Of a stretch of DNA of 62,212 nucleotides, positions 17,349 through 26,419 are shown piece by piece. How positions within the stretch are numbered: position 1 is the stretch's first letter; each line of letters starts with the position of its first letter. Below the pieces are notes generated by a model. That model saw nothing but the letters and a program-made list of their open reading frames with translations. It was not told where the DNA came from and did not search any database. The stretch covers positions 1-62,212 of the forward strand of contig CANGPL010000011.1 in assembly GCA_947455725.1 (NCBI GenBank), given 5' to 3'. A program made the position numbers and the translations under genes. The stretch is from Hyphomicrobiales bacterium (GTDB lineage: Bacteria > Pseudomonadota > Alphaproteobacteria > Rhizobiales > Beijerinckiaceae).

Positions 17349-19235
17349 ATGAATAAATCGTCTTTAGGTTACCGCTTATTGGAGCTATCACGTCCAACAA
17401 AGCGTCTTATTGCTTTAATAGTCGATGCCAGCACATGTGTGCTTTCATTTTGGATAGCTCTATATTTGCGGCTTGATGAATTCGTATATTTTGATAGTCA
17501 ATATTTCTCAGCACTTATAATTGCACTTGTTATTTCATTACCTATTTTTGTCATTTGTGGCCTATACCGAGCAATATTCAGATACTCAAGTTGGGCAGCT
17601 CTTTTGACGGTCACAAAGGCCGTTATGATTTATGCAGTTATTTATTCAATAATTATAACCTTGGTCGGTACTATGCCGTTTCCAAAAACTATAGTTATTC
17701 TCCAGCCTATTATTTTTTTGATATTGATTTCAGCTTCGCGATTTACTGCTTATTTCTGGCTAGGCGAAGAGTACCATCGACGAATTGGTTCTTTGGCGAA
17801 GGAGAGGATTTTAATTTATGGGGCAGGAGCTGCAGGTAGACAAATTGCAGCTGCCTTATCCATGAGTTCAGAAGTAAAGGCCGTTGGATTTCTGGACGAT
17901 GATCTGAAGCTTACCGGCCAAGTCATCAACGGGCTAACCGTCTACCTACCAAATAAATTAAAGAAAGATTCAAAGCAGCTTGGAGTAACAAGTGTTTTAA
18001 TCGCTCTACCTTCGGTGAGCCGAAAGAGACGGCAGGAAATTATAAATGATGTTATAGCAGCAAGACTTAACGTCCGGACACTTCCAAGTGTAACGGATAT
18101 TGCTCAAGGAAAAGTAACAATTTCTGATATTCGTGAACTCAGTATCGATGATCTGTTAGGTAGAGCGGTCATCGATACTGATAAGACTATTCTTCAGAAT
18201 AGCATCGAGAATAGAATTGTCATGGTTACAGGGGCCGGAGGCTCTATTGGCCGTGAACTATGCCGTCAAATCATTTTTTTCAAACCAGCCCGCCTTATTC
18301 TGATCGATCATTCTGAATTCGCACTTTATGAGATTCATCAAGAGCTACTATTAATTTGTAATCGCATAGAATTAAATTCAACGAATCTTCAACCCATTTT
18401 AGCTTCGGTTCAAAATTCGATTACACTAGAAGAGGTTTTTAAGAATTATTTGCCGGAGATTGTCTACCACGCAGCTGCCTATAAGCATGTTCCTCTAGTC
18501 GAAATGAACCCTCATGAAGGAATTTTAAATAATGTATTCGGCACTAAAGTTACTGCCGAGCTTGCATTCAAATATGGAGTCAAACTTTTCGTCTTAGTAA
18601 GCACAGACAAGGCAGTTAGGCCGAGTAGTTTAATGGGCGCAGCTAAACGACTAGCTGAATTGATTGTACAAGATCTCGCCGCTGAGGCCGTTAAACAAAA
18701 TAGAATTCAAATTTTTTGTGCCGTACGGTTTGGTAACGTCATAGGATCATCTGGATCGGTAATACCCTTGTTTTCCGACCAGATAGCTAAAGGCGGTCCC
18801 ATTTCACTTACGCATCTCGAAACTACTCGTTTCTTTATGTCTGTTAACGAAGCTGTTGGGCTAATACTTCATGCAGGTTACTTATCGGAGGGTGGTGAGA
18901 TATTTATATTAGATATGGGGTCACCAATAAAAATCATTGATCTAGCTAAAAAAATGGCCAATTTAAATGGATACTCGATCAAGGATGAATTGAACCCGAA
19001 GGGCGAAATTGAAATTGTAGTGACGGGTTTGAGACCTGGGGAAAAAATATATGAAGAGCTGTTGATTAATTCTGAATCGTCTACGCGAACGGCGCACACT
19101 AAAATCTTCAAAGCCCGTGAACCTAGGATAGAGAGCGTGAATTTGAATGTTTTACTAACAGAATTGCGCGGCTACTTAGATAATGGCCAAATACGGGCCG
19201 CTATCGATAAATTAATGGACAATACCAGGGGGTAA
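17349..19235 (+). CDS. Membrane-bound nucleotide-sugar 4,6-dehydratase (WbpM/CapD/FlaA1 family)
   Basis: The 628-residue protein has four N-terminal membrane helices (about 15-130), a first nucleotide-binding fold (GAGAAGRQIA near 158) and a second catalytic short-chain dehydrogenase domain starting at VTGAGGSIGRELCRQ near 293. The motifs YHAAAYKHVPLVEMNP and VSTDKAVRPSSLMGAAKR mark the WbpM class, where TDK replaces the usual YxxxK triad. Such enzymes make UDP-4-keto-6-deoxy sugars, usually from UDP-GlcNAc, for O-antigen, capsule or glycans on proteins. The gene appears intact although it follows a dead epimerase gene by 9 bases. It is AT-rich compared with the flagellar genes, which suggests acquisition by transfer. 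Confidence 0.9.
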   Translation: MNKSSLGYRLLELSRPTKRLIALIVDASTCVLSFWIALYLRLDEFVYFDSQYFSALIIALVISLPIFVICGLYRAIFRYSSWAALLTVTKAVMIYAVIYSIIITLVGTMPFPKTIVILQPIIFLILISASRFTAYFWLGEEYHRRIGSLAKERILIYGAGAAGRQIAAALSMSSEVKAVGFLDDDLKLTGQVINGLTVYLPNKLKKDSKQLGVTSVLIALPSVSRKRRQEIINDVIAARLNVRTLPSVTDIAQGKVTISDIRELSIDDLLGRAVIDTDKTILQNSIENRIVMVTGAGGSIGRELCRQIIFFKPARLILIDHSEFALYEIHQELLLICNRIELNSTNLQPILASVQNSITLEEVFKNYLPEIVYHAAAYKHVPLVEMNPHEGILNNVFGTKVTAELAFKYGVKLFVLVSTDKAVRPSSLMGAAKRLAELIVQDLAAEAVKQNRIQIFCAVRFGNVIGSSGSVIPLFSDQIAKGGPISLTHLETTRFFMSVNEAVGLILHAGYLSEGGEIFILDMGSPIKIIDLAKKMANLNGYSIKDELNPKGEIEIVVTGLRPGEKIYEELLINSESSTRTAHTKIFKAREPRIESVNLNVLLTELRGYLDNGQIRAAIDKLMDNTRG

Positions 19236-19463
19236 GCTTAGGGGTTTCAATATTTGAATGTGTATAAATTCTAGCGTTGCTAGCGGTTCTATTATTTTTT
19301 AAATACTATTTGAATTTATGTAGTCTAAATTATCCCACAAAGTATAAATCGGTTGATAAATTTGTTAAACACCGCACGGGGCAATTTAAATTTTAGTCGC
19401 TTTTATTTTCGATTACTATGAATAGCCCTTAGAATTGTAGACGCCTCCTGAGCTTATTTTCGT

Positions 19464-20350
19464 TTACTGTTCGAAGTCAACGGGAGACAGTATCCCGTTT
19501 CTGACATGCTTGCGCTTCGGGTTATAGAACAGTCGATATAATCGAAAATATCCCGTCGAACCTCGTCACACGTTTTATATCATTTGCGGCGGACCCGCTC
19601 TCGCTTAAGCATGTTAAAGAAGCTTTAGACGACAGCATTGTCATGACAGTTACCGCGATGGCTCACGGAATTCTCAAGATTGTAAGCCTTCAAGAATGAC
19701 GACCAATCGATACTGGTAAACTGCGATCCCTGATCCGAATAGATTACAACTCGGTACTTGGACTTCCGATGCCATACGGCAGCCAACAAGGCTTGCAGAA
19801 CGAGCTCGGTTATCGGACGGCTCTGTAGTGACCAACCAATTACTCGTCGCGAGAAGAGATCAATCACGACAGCAAGATAGACGAAGCCTTCCAGCGTCTT
19901 GATATCGGCGATGTCGGTTACCCAGAGCTGATTAGACTCGTCGACATCAAACTTACGATCAAGCGTGTTATCGGCAACCAAGGAAGGCTTGCCGCCATAG
20001 TAACCAGGATGGCGCTTATAGCCGATTTGCGCTTTGATACCAGCAAGTTTTGCTAATCTCGGAACACGGTTCTGGTAGCTCGTCTCGCCCTGATCACACA
20101 GATCGTCGTGCAACTTCCGATAGCCATAAGCCTCATCGCTGTCCGCCTATGCCTTGCGGATGAGATCGATCTGTCGGTGATCTTCCGGCGCTCGATTGCT
20201 GAACGGAGCCTTCTGCCACGCATAATAGCCGCTCGGATGGACTTGCAGACAAAGGCACATCACCCGAACGGAAAACTGGCTACGATGCTCGGCAATAAAC
20301 GCGTATCTCACTCGTTCAGCATGGCACTCGAACCAATGGCGGGCCTATGC
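19464..20350 (-). pseudogene. IS3-family transposase OrfB (DDE integrase), broken
   Basis: The frame reads VRYAFIAEH, GYYAWQKAPF, GYRKLHDDL, then the integrase core with catalytic Asp in LWVTDIADIK and in VIYSDQGSQF, and CHDNAVV. The next codon, which should be the catalytic Glu before SFFNMLKRERVRRK, is TAA (19625-19627). A TAG at 20147-20149 replaces a residue that is usually Trp, a TGA lies at 19580-19582, and a frameshift precedes FYNPKRKHVRNGILSP, which ends at 19464. Transposition in cis is impossible without these being repaired. Confidence 0.85.
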
Positions 20351-20620
20351 CTAACCCTTGGCGAAATACGCTGTGGCTTTTTTTAACATGTCGCGCTCTT
20401 CAATAACCCGAGTAAGTTCGCGCTTCAGCTGCCGGATCTCGGCATCACGATTATCGGCGGCGGCCCCCTTGGCTAACGAAAACTTCTTCTTCCAGTCGTA
20501 GAACGAATATTGGCTGACGCCTAGCCGCGTCAAAACCTCGGCCGCCGAATAGCGACGCGCGACGATCTGTGCCACGGCATCCCGCCTGAACTCGTCCGTA
20601 AAATGGACACTAGCCATCAT
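20351..20620 (-). CDS. IS3-family transposase OrfA (helix-turn-helix)
   Basis: The intact 89-residue protein contains a helix-turn-helix (residues about 8-50, with VLTRLGVSQYSFYDWKKKF) and a leucine-zipper-like segment (REL...EERDMLKKATAYFAKG). In this family OrfA binds the terminal repeats and is joined to OrfB by a programmed -1 frameshift at the A-rich codons before the LKKATAYFAK end. As OrfB is dead, OrfA alone has no transposition activity. The start MMASVHF offers two neighbouring ATG codons. Confidence 0.85.
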   Translation of the reverse strand: MMASVHFTDEFRRDAVAQIVARRYSAAEVLTRLGVSQYSFYDWKKKFSLAKGAAADNRDAEIRQLKRELTRVIEERDMLKKATAYFAKG

Positions 20621-20684
20621 GGCCTCCTTGTCTCAAATTTAGGGAAGAAGGCGTCTACAAATCTAGGGGCTATTCAATTCATCC

Positions 20685-20804
20685 ATTCCAGAAATTCATG
20701 GACTATTGGCCGCAAATGCGAAAATTCAAGATTTTACCTTTGTAACTCGCGAAGAAGCAGAAGTTTCAGGATTTGGTGTCCAAATCTTGAATCCCTTCAC
20801 CTAA
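20685..20804 (+). pseudogene. VapC-like PIN-domain toxin, C-terminal remnant
   Basis: The frame reads IHGLLAANAKIQDFTFVTR and then GFGVQILNPF before a TAA. This matches the end of PIN-domain toxins, where DALIAATA, LVTRN and GVxVLNPW are conserved. The first acidic residues of the active site would lie upstream, where the IS element now begins (right end at 20676). The usual Asp before the A-x-A-A stretch reads His. It is a fragment and should be inactive. Confidence 0.6.
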
Positions 20805-20984
20805 TTTGTTTAATTATATCATGTATTGAATCTATCCCAAGAATTTTGGCTTCGCATACACCATGGGTTATGATCTCATGGAAACAAAAAGGTGCTCCAA
20901 AGATATTTTAAAATCCATCAAGCCAATAATCACGAACTCATTAAATGCCGCTTGACCTCTAACAAAGCCCATCGCTCGCTATTA

Positions 20985-21266
20985 ATGAAAAATTCGATCC
21001 TGATGCCGAAAATAAAGCAAGCGTCAGTTGGCGAAGTATTGATCGAAGAGTTCATGGAACCCATGAATATAAAGTAAGCCGCATTCGCGTTAGCTCTGCA
21101 AGTTCCGCGCAGGATTGCAAATTAATTGTGCCGTAAAAGGCGTAGCATCTCAGTCCAAACTGTACTTATTGTAGCATGTTTGCTAGGTACCACCGAAGAT
21201 TTTTGACTTAACGTTCAAAAACGAAATGATCTTTTGGGCGCGATGAACTCACCAGAGCTAAAATAA
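20985..21266 (+). pseudogene. HigA-like antitoxin (XRE/HTH family), degraded
   Basis: After the ATG at 20985 the peptide VGEVLIEEFMEPMNI matches the conserved start of HigA (HPGE-x-L-x-EEFLEP). A TAA follows at 21075-21077. The same frame then gives AAFALALQVPRRIAN, and a shifted frame gives RRSISVQTVLIVACLLGTT, the second half of the HigA helix-turn-helix. A TGA stands where the conserved Trp of FWLNLQ is expected (EDF, stop, LNVQ). At least two stops and one shift show that the gene is dead. No HigB toxin was found upstream. Confidence 0.7.
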
Positions 21267-21420
21267 ACGGTTATTAAACGTCAAATAATTTTCAACGGCT
21301 GCTTTATACAAAAAAATTGAAACAGCTTCTATCGCTTCTAAATTCATAATCTGAATGATCTACAAGCGACACTAAACCTTTGCGAGTCAAAAATTGACAT
21401 CGCTTACTTATGTTTCGTAG

Positions 21421-22542
21421 TTACTCGCGTTCAATGGATATTTCGTATCCGTGCCTTGTAAGCAACGCATTCTTTTTAGCATCTTGAAGATCAGACATCA
21501 CCATCTCAGCACACATCTGTTGCGCGGATATTTCCGGCTTCCAGCCTAACTCCGTTCTTGCTCGCGTTGCATCACCTAGCAGGGTCTCGACCTCAGTTGG
21601 CCTAAAATAGCGAGGGTCAACCCTAACGACCACATCACCGACCTTAATACCGGGAGCACTATCGCCTTTAATGCTGCTAACAAAAGCATACTCATCTACG
21701 CCGTTCTTTTCAAACCTTAGCTCTATACCTAACGCATTAGCCGTCCAATTGATAAATTCACGAACACTAAATTGAACACCTGTAGCGATGACGTAATCCT
21801 TTGGTTTGTCTTGTTGAAGCATTATCCACTGCATGCGGACATAATCCTTAGCGTGCCCCCAATCGCGCAGGGAATCGAGATTGCCCATATACAGGCAGGT
21901 ATCCAAGCCTTGTGCGATATTGGCTAATCCGCGGGTGATTTTACGTGTTACAAAGGTTTCACCACGGCGTGGGCTTTCGTGATTGAACAGAATACCATTG
22001 CAGGCATACATGCCATACGCCTCGCGGTAATTTACCGTTATCCAATAGGCATAAAGCTTAGCGATAGCGTAAGGGGAACGCGGGTAAAACGGTGTTGTTT
22101 CCTTTTGAGGCGTTTCTTGAACTAGACCATAAAGCTCACTTGTGCTCGCCTGATAGTAACGTGTCTTTTTCTCAAGCCCTAAAATACGAATGGCTTCCAG
22201 AATTCGCAGCGCTCCAAGTCCATCAACATCGGCCGTATATTCCGGGCTTTCAAAGCTAACCGCTACATGGCTTTGTGCGCCTAGATTATAAATCTCATCC
22301 GGCTGGGTTTCCTGAATAATTCGGATGAGATTGCTCGTATCCGATAGATCGCCATAATGCAGGATCATGCGTTGATTAACGTTGTGAGGATCTTGATAGA
22401 TATGGTCAACGCGCTGGGTGTTAAAGGAGCTCGCGCGGCGCTTTATGCCGTGAACGATATACCCCTTTTCGAGCAAAAGCTCAGCGAGATAAGACCCATC
22501 CTGACCGGTAATACCAGTAATCAGTGCAATTTTTTCTTGCAT
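21421..22542 (-). CDS. gmd: GDP-mannose 4,6-dehydratase
   Basis: The enzyme converts GDP-D-mannose to GDP-4-keto-6-deoxymannose in the cytoplasm, the first step to GDP-L-fucose and GDP-D-rhamnose. The ATG at 22542 gives 373 residues, the same length as the classical enzyme; a GTG five codons upstream is less likely. Visible motifs are the NADP-binding [14 protein letters not shown], the arginine of [18 protein letters not shown] and the catalytic [15 protein letters not shown] (Y-x-x-x-K), then [18 protein letters not shown]. It is followed on the same strand, upstream, by the fucose synthase gene with a 30-base gap, so both are likely one operon. Confidence 0.96.
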   Translation of the reverse strand: MQEKIALITGITGQDGSYLAELLLEKGYIVHGIKRRASSFNTQRVDHIYQDPHNVNQRMILHYGDLSDTSNLIRIIQETQPDEIYNLGAQSHVAVSFESPEYTADVDGLGALRILEAIRILGLEKKTRYYQASTSELYGLVQETPQKETTPFYPRSPYAIAKLYAYWITVNYREAYGMYACNGILFNHESPRRGETFVTRKITRGLANIAQGLDTCLYMGNLDSLRDWGHAKDYVRMQWIMLQQDKPKDYVIATGVQFSVREFINWTANALGIELRFEKNGVDEYAFVSSIKGDSAPGIKVGDVVVRVDPRYFRPTEVETLLGDATRARTELGWKPEISAQQMCAEMVMSDLQDAKKNALLTRHGYEISIERE

Positions 22543-22572
22543 TACGCTACTCTTCACTTACATTTTTACAAA

Positions 22573-23529
22573 CTACTTAGAAAGAAAATCTGCGTAAGCA
22601 GAACGCAGCCCCTCTTCGATATTAATCAGCGGCTTCCATCCGGTTGATCGTAATCTTGAACTATCCATCCACTTACGCGGCGTACCGTCAGGCTTTGATC
22701 GGTCGAAAGCCAATTGGCCCTCAAACCCGATAATTTTTTGGATGAAAACAGCCAGTTCACCGATCGAAATATCGGATCCATACCCGACATTTAGGTGGCT
22801 CCGCATTGGCTCTGTGAGCGCATCATAGTCCCGCTTGGGCATGTTCATGATGTGTACAGACGCTGCCGCCATATCATCCACATGTAAAAATTCCCGGCGT
22901 GGTGTGCCGGTACCCCAAATGGCGACTTCCTTAGCACCACTTACTTTTGCTTCGTGCAGGCGGCGAATAAGTGCGGGAACGACATGGGAATGTTCGGGAT
23001 GGTAATTATCTCCCGGTCCGTAAAGATTTGTCGGCATCACCGAACGATAATCAACACCGTCACTGCCATATTGTCGATTATAGCTTTCGCACATTTTAAT
23101 ACCAGCGATCTTGGCAATGGCGTATGGCTCATTGGTGGGCTCCAATTTTCCCGTTAACAGGGCCTCTTCAGAGATGGGTTGTTCAGCGAGTTTTGGATAA
23201 ATGCAGCTCGAACCTAAAAAGAGCAGGCGCTTCACGTCCGACGCCCAAGCCTCATGGATAACATTGGCCTCAATCATCAGGTTTTTATAAATAAACTCAG
23301 CAGGAAACTGATGGTTAGCGTAAATCCCACCCACTTTCGCGGCCGCCAGATAGACCTGGGAGGGGCGCTCTTTTTGAAAAAAGCGCCGGACGGCAGCTTG
23401 ATCGGTTAAGTCCAACTCCGCATGCGTCCTGACAATAATTGAATGCCCTCCCCGCCGCTCTAGCGCACGAAGAATTGCAGATCCAACCATTCCCCGATGG
23501 CCGGCAATGAAGATTTTACCATTAGTCAT
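22573..23529 (-). CDS. fcl: GDP-L-fucose synthase (epimerase/reductase)
   Basis: The 318-residue cytoplasmic enzyme performs the 3,5-epimerisation and 4-reduction that turn GDP-4-keto-6-deoxymannose into GDP-L-fucose. Motifs: the NADP site [12 protein letters not shown] at the N-terminus, [15 protein letters not shown] with the catalytic Ser/Cys region, [10 protein letters not shown] with Tyr and Lys, and [20 protein letters not shown] with the conserved Cys/His area. It is the first gene of a pair with gmd. Together they supply fucose for the polysaccharide whose other genes nearby are partly decayed. The alternative symbol is wcaG. Confidence 0.95.
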   Translation of the reverse strand: MTNGKIFIAGHRGMVGSAILRALERRGGHSIIVRTHAELDLTDQAAVRRFFQKERPSQVYLAAAKVGGIYANHQFPAEFIYKNLMIEANVIHEAWASDVKRLLFLGSSCIYPKLAEQPISEEALLTGKLEPTNEPYAIAKIAGIKMCESYNRQYGSDGVDYRSVMPTNLYGPGDNYHPEHSHVVPALIRRLHEAKVSGAKEVAIWGTGTPRREFLHVDDMAAASVHIMNMPKRDYDALTEPMRSHLNVGYGSDISIGELAVFIQKIIGFEGQLAFDRSKPDGTPRKWMDSSRLRSTGWKPLINIEEGLRSAYADFLSK

Positions 23530-23992
23530 TTTTGTCCTAAGCGCGAACCATAGAGATTAATTTGCCTTCAAGGTCTTTAGGAACCGTTTACATCAAAAAC
23601 CATTCCTAATTCGTTAGGCGGGCTTATTTCTTAGGTTTAGGGCCCAACCTTCGAAGACTGCCGGTTGTTCTCAATTCATTAGACATGCATATTTAAGGCA
23701 TTAAATAGAATACAACCAACACTTTTCGTCGCTAAGCACGACCATCCTACGTTGAATTACCCCCAATAAACGTCGGCTAGATTTTGGACTGCCATTCCAT
23801 TAAACAACCCCATCGGCGGGCCGTTCAATCGAAAGGCCACAAACCCAAACCATGATAAGAGGCACCCAACGACATGCCGCGTATTTTTGGGATTAGTTTG
23901 GAGCTCTACAGTCTCATCGTTCTCTCGCCGGTTCTATCGATAAGTGCGCTTTCAACGAGTGCCGATAAGTACTGCTCTATTGTGTACGCCAA
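23530..23992. other. Intergenic region between divergent genes
   Basis: About 460 bases between fcl (minus) and the acyltransferase (plus). It should contain both promoters. I see no coding fragment, RNA gene or strong hairpin in it. Confidence 0.4.
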
Positions 23993-24931
23993 ATGAAAAA
24001 TAACTACCGCGGTCAAATCGGCTTACTGACGCCAAACCTTTCGCATCGGCTTGAATACGCGGCGTTTTGTTTCATTCGATGGGTATTTGGACGCTTAACT
24101 GTTCCGCAGGCAGCTTCCCTGTCGGCCTTTTTCTGGCGCCTTATCGCGCCACATCTGAGGCGGCACAGACGGGCCGAGAGTAATCTAAAAGCGGCTCTGC
24201 CCAGGTTAAGGGACAGTGAACGAAAAAAGCTCCTAACCCGCATGTGGGACAATCTTGGCCGCACTTCAGCTGAGGCGCTTCGCCTAGATGAGATTGCAGA
24301 TGACCCAAATAGTCTCACACTAAATTTCTCAACTGACGCGCTTGCGATTATGCAAAGCCAAACACCGGCGATTTTCGTGTCGCTCCACTATGGCAATTGG
24401 GAAGTGACCGCACTCGCCGCCGAGCGCTTTAATAAGCCTCTGCTCGGCATCTATAAGCGCGTCGTTAACCCTCTTGTGGACCGCGACGTCACGCAGCTCC
24501 GTGCACGATTTTACACAGGCGGGTTTGTATCAAAAGGGCCTGATGCCGTTCGAAGCATCACTCGCGCGATCAAGTCAGGATATTCGGTAGCCGTCATGGC
24601 AGACTTACGCGAGTCGAATGGAGACCTCGTACCCTTTTTTAGCATTCCATCACCATCAACCACGTTCCCAGCCATGATGGCCCGGCTTCATCGACTGCCT
24701 ATCGTTATCATCCGCGCGGTACGAACGGCGCCTGGGCAATTCCGAATTGATGCCGAAAGACTTGAACTTACGATCAGCGAAAATAGAAAGGCTGATATTT
24801 TAGAAAATACAGCACGTATCCAGGCTGGGCTTGAGAAGTTGATCAGAGACGAACCGGCGCTTTGGATGTGGGGGCACCGACGGTGGGGGACGGAGTCAGT
24901 TCCGGTATCCAATCAATCGTCTTACAAATAA
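23993..24931 (+). CDS. Lipid A biosynthesis acyltransferase (LpxL/HtrB family)
   Basis: The 312-residue inner-membrane protein belongs to the lysophospholipid acyltransferase family that adds a secondary acyl chain (laurate or similar) from acyl-ACP to the lipid A precursor. A hydrophobic N-terminal segment (about 25-55) is followed by the catalytic H-x4-E motif in VSLHYGNWEV near residue 130. LGIYKRVVNP, the arginine-rich middle and the C-terminal LWMWGHRRWG are also typical. Length fits the family. It stands alone between the fucose genes and the porins, with a terminator right behind its stop. Which acyl chain it transfers cannot be told. Confidence 0.88.
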   Translation: MKNNYRGQIGLLTPNLSHRLEYAAFCFIRWVFGRLTVPQAASLSAFFWRLIAPHLRRHRRAESNLKAALPRLRDSERKKLLTRMWDNLGRTSAEALRLDEIADDPNSLTLNFSTDALAIMQSQTPAIFVSLHYGNWEVTALAAERFNKPLLGIYKRVVNPLVDRDVTQLRARFYTGGFVSKGPDAVRSITRAIKSGYSVAVMADLRESNGDLVPFFSIPSPSTTFPAMMARLHRLPIVIIRAVRTAPGQFRIDAERLELTISENRKADILENTARIQAGLEKLIRDEPALWMWGHRRWGTESVPVSNQSSYK

Positions 24932-24932
24932 A

Positions 24933-24960
24933 AAACCCCGGCAGTTGCCTGCCGAGGTTT
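24933..24960. terminator. Bidirectional hairpin terminator between lpxL-like gene and porin
   Basis: The arms AAACCCCGGCAG and CTGCCGAGGTTT (one mismatch) enclose the loop TTGC, with A-runs before and T-runs after. It would end transcription of the acyltransferase gene and, from the other side, of the first porin gene. It is nearly the same as the hairpin at 26369-26396. Confidence 0.85.
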
Positions 24961-24983
24961 AATCTCATAACGATCCGGAGCGA

Positions 24984-26129
24984 TTAGAAATCGCGACGGA
25001 TGCGGAGATAGAAGACGTTGCTGATGGTATCGGATGCAGCGTTAGCGTTTTCAATCTTCTGGTAAAGCTCCGGACGGATATAAAGACCCTTCGCAGCTAC
25101 ATACTTAAAGCCGACGCCATAGTCCGTCCGCTTATAATTTGCTGTATCCTGCGTGCCTTTTTCCGAGTCCGCATAAGCGTACAAGACATGGGAACCCAAG
25201 GAATACTCAACCGCACCATAATAGTTATTGGCTGTAGCCAAATTCGACGCGTCTGAAGCAGAGTCCTTAACCTTTCCACCCATAGCGGAGTTGAACTGGC
25301 CATTGATCGCCGAGTTGGAGGCATTATCAACGTAGGAGTTCGCACCGTTGGCGTATGCGCCGCCGAAAATAACCTTAACGGGAGCGAAGGAAACGTCGAC
25401 ACGACCAATGGCGGCAAAACCTTGCGCCGTACCCGATGCAGAACCGTCCACTTCGTGCGACACGAGGCCGCCCTTCAACGTAACAGCATCGTTAAGCTTG
25501 GACGTTGCTGCGATCAAAAGGTCAGGGCGAGATGCCTGCGTATTGGCCGTTGCCGTCGTGACGCCAGCATCGTTGTTGTTTTCAGCTGCTTGCGCGCCGA
25601 TTGTCACAGAAGTAGCTCCGAATGCCTTGGTGTATGACAGAAGCCCAACCTGAGTAGGCTGATAAGCTACGCCCGAATTATTATAGGCATTGTCAAAATC
25701 AACCGGAGAAGGAGCTGCACCCGCACGGAAACCGGCTACGTCGACATAAGCACTTTCAGTCAACACCGTGTTACCAGCAGCCGTACCGATCGCGCCGTCA
25801 GCGGCAACCAAACCAATGACGCTACGAACCGTACCGACTTCGGTGTTGTTGCGAACATCGACGCGCGCAATAAACTTATAGCCAAAATTGTAAGGGCTCT
25901 TAGCAGGGCGAGCAACGTTCGCCGTAAACTTATTGTCCGACCGGACGTAACCGCCAATAGCCAAGCAAGAATCGGTGCCGGGAATTGCAATAAAACCAGC
26001 GCCGTAAGCTGGGCACGCACCCGAGGGGGCAGCTGCAGGAGCTGCCTTCTTGGCTGGAAGGTCAGCAGCAATTGCCGAGCCAGCAACCAAAATCGCGGCC
26101 GAGGAAAGGAGGAGCGTAGAAATCTTCAT
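24984..26129 (-). CDS. Outer-membrane porin (alphaproteobacterial Omp2b-like family)
   Basis: Signal peptide MKISTLLLSSAAILVAGSAIA then ADLPAKKAAPAAAP, followed by CPAYGAGFIAIPGTDSC and IGGYVRSD, the typical N-terminus of this porin family with a conserved disulfide-forming Cys pair. The remaining 300 residues alternate as expected for a 16-strand barrel and end in IRRDF with terminal Phe. I chose the ATG at 26129, three codons after an upstream ATG, because it starts the signal peptide directly. 381 residues. It is a paralogue of the next gene; both pairs of gene and terminator look duplicated. Likely a general diffusion pore. Confidence 0.93.
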   Translation of the reverse strand: MKISTLLLSSAAILVAGSAIAADLPAKKAAPAAAPSGACPAYGAGFIAIPGTDSCLAIGGYVRSDNKFTANVARPAKSPYNFGYKFIARVDVRNNTEVGTVRSVIGLVAADGAIGTAAGNTVLTESAYVDVAGFRAGAAPSPVDFDNAYNNSGVAYQPTQVGLLSYTKAFGATSVTIGAQAAENNNDAGVTTATANTQASRPDLLIAATSKLNDAVTLKGGLVSHEVDGSASGTAQGFAAIGRVDVSFAPVKVIFGGAYANGANSYVDNASNSAINGQFNSAMGGKVKDSASDASNLATANNYYGAVEYSLGSHVLYAYADSEKGTQDTANYKRTDYGVGFKYVAAKGLYIRPELYQKIENANAASDTISNVFYLRIRRDF

Positions 26130-26368
26130 TGGAAACATCCATTGTTTACACTACAGCGAGACGCACTGTTTCAACTTACGGTTGCAAAGTGACCCGAAAT
26201 TTTGAAATTTACAAGGCATATCACGTTAAAATCGGGATTATGACACTTTGTGAAAGGGTAGCCGTGGCTAATCTGCCACAGTTTATTAAGGCATTCTAAA
26301 CGTTCAGCATCTTCAAGCGGGATCTGCGCTCGGTACTGCGCTAATCGATTGGTCCATTGATCTATAAA

Positions 26369-26396
26369 AAACCCCAGCAGTTGCCTGCCGGGGTTT
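26369..26396. terminator. Terminator downstream of the second porin
   Basis: The arms AAACCCCAGCAG and CTGCCGGGGTTT (one mismatch) enclose the loop TTGC. Read on the minus strand a T-run follows the stem. It lies 24 bases behind the stop of the porin gene at 26420 and matches the hairpin after the other porin almost base for base. Confidence 0.85.
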
Positions 26397-26419
26397 CGTT
26401 GAAAACTAATCCGTTAAGA

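Larger units (their letters stand above)
19419..20676 (-). mobile_element. IS3-family insertion sequence, 1258 bp, inactivated
   Basis: Both ends are defined by 28-base inverted repeats with 26 matches: 19419-19446 starting TGAATAGCCC and 20649-20676 ending GGGCTATTCA. Inside lie an intact orfA (20351-20620) and a broken orfB (19464-20350) on the minus strand, the usual layout and length of the family. I see no clear direct repeat at the borders (CTA on the left, ATT on the right). The element sits directly against a VapC remnant and may have contributed to its loss. Confidence 0.88.

Noticed and set aside
17555-17839. Aromatic-rich frame inside the WbpM-like gene
   Set aside because: It is a shifted frame over the membrane part of the real gene.
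19436-20659. AAT direct repeats at an apparent IS end (19433-19435 and 20660-20662)
   Set aside because: The inverted repeat continues outward for 17 more bases on both sides, so these AAT triplets lie inside the element ends.
20892-20984. Upstream extension of the HigA-like frame as HigB toxin
   Set aside because: The peptide before the ATG at 20985 shows no HigB motif and contains no coherent domain.
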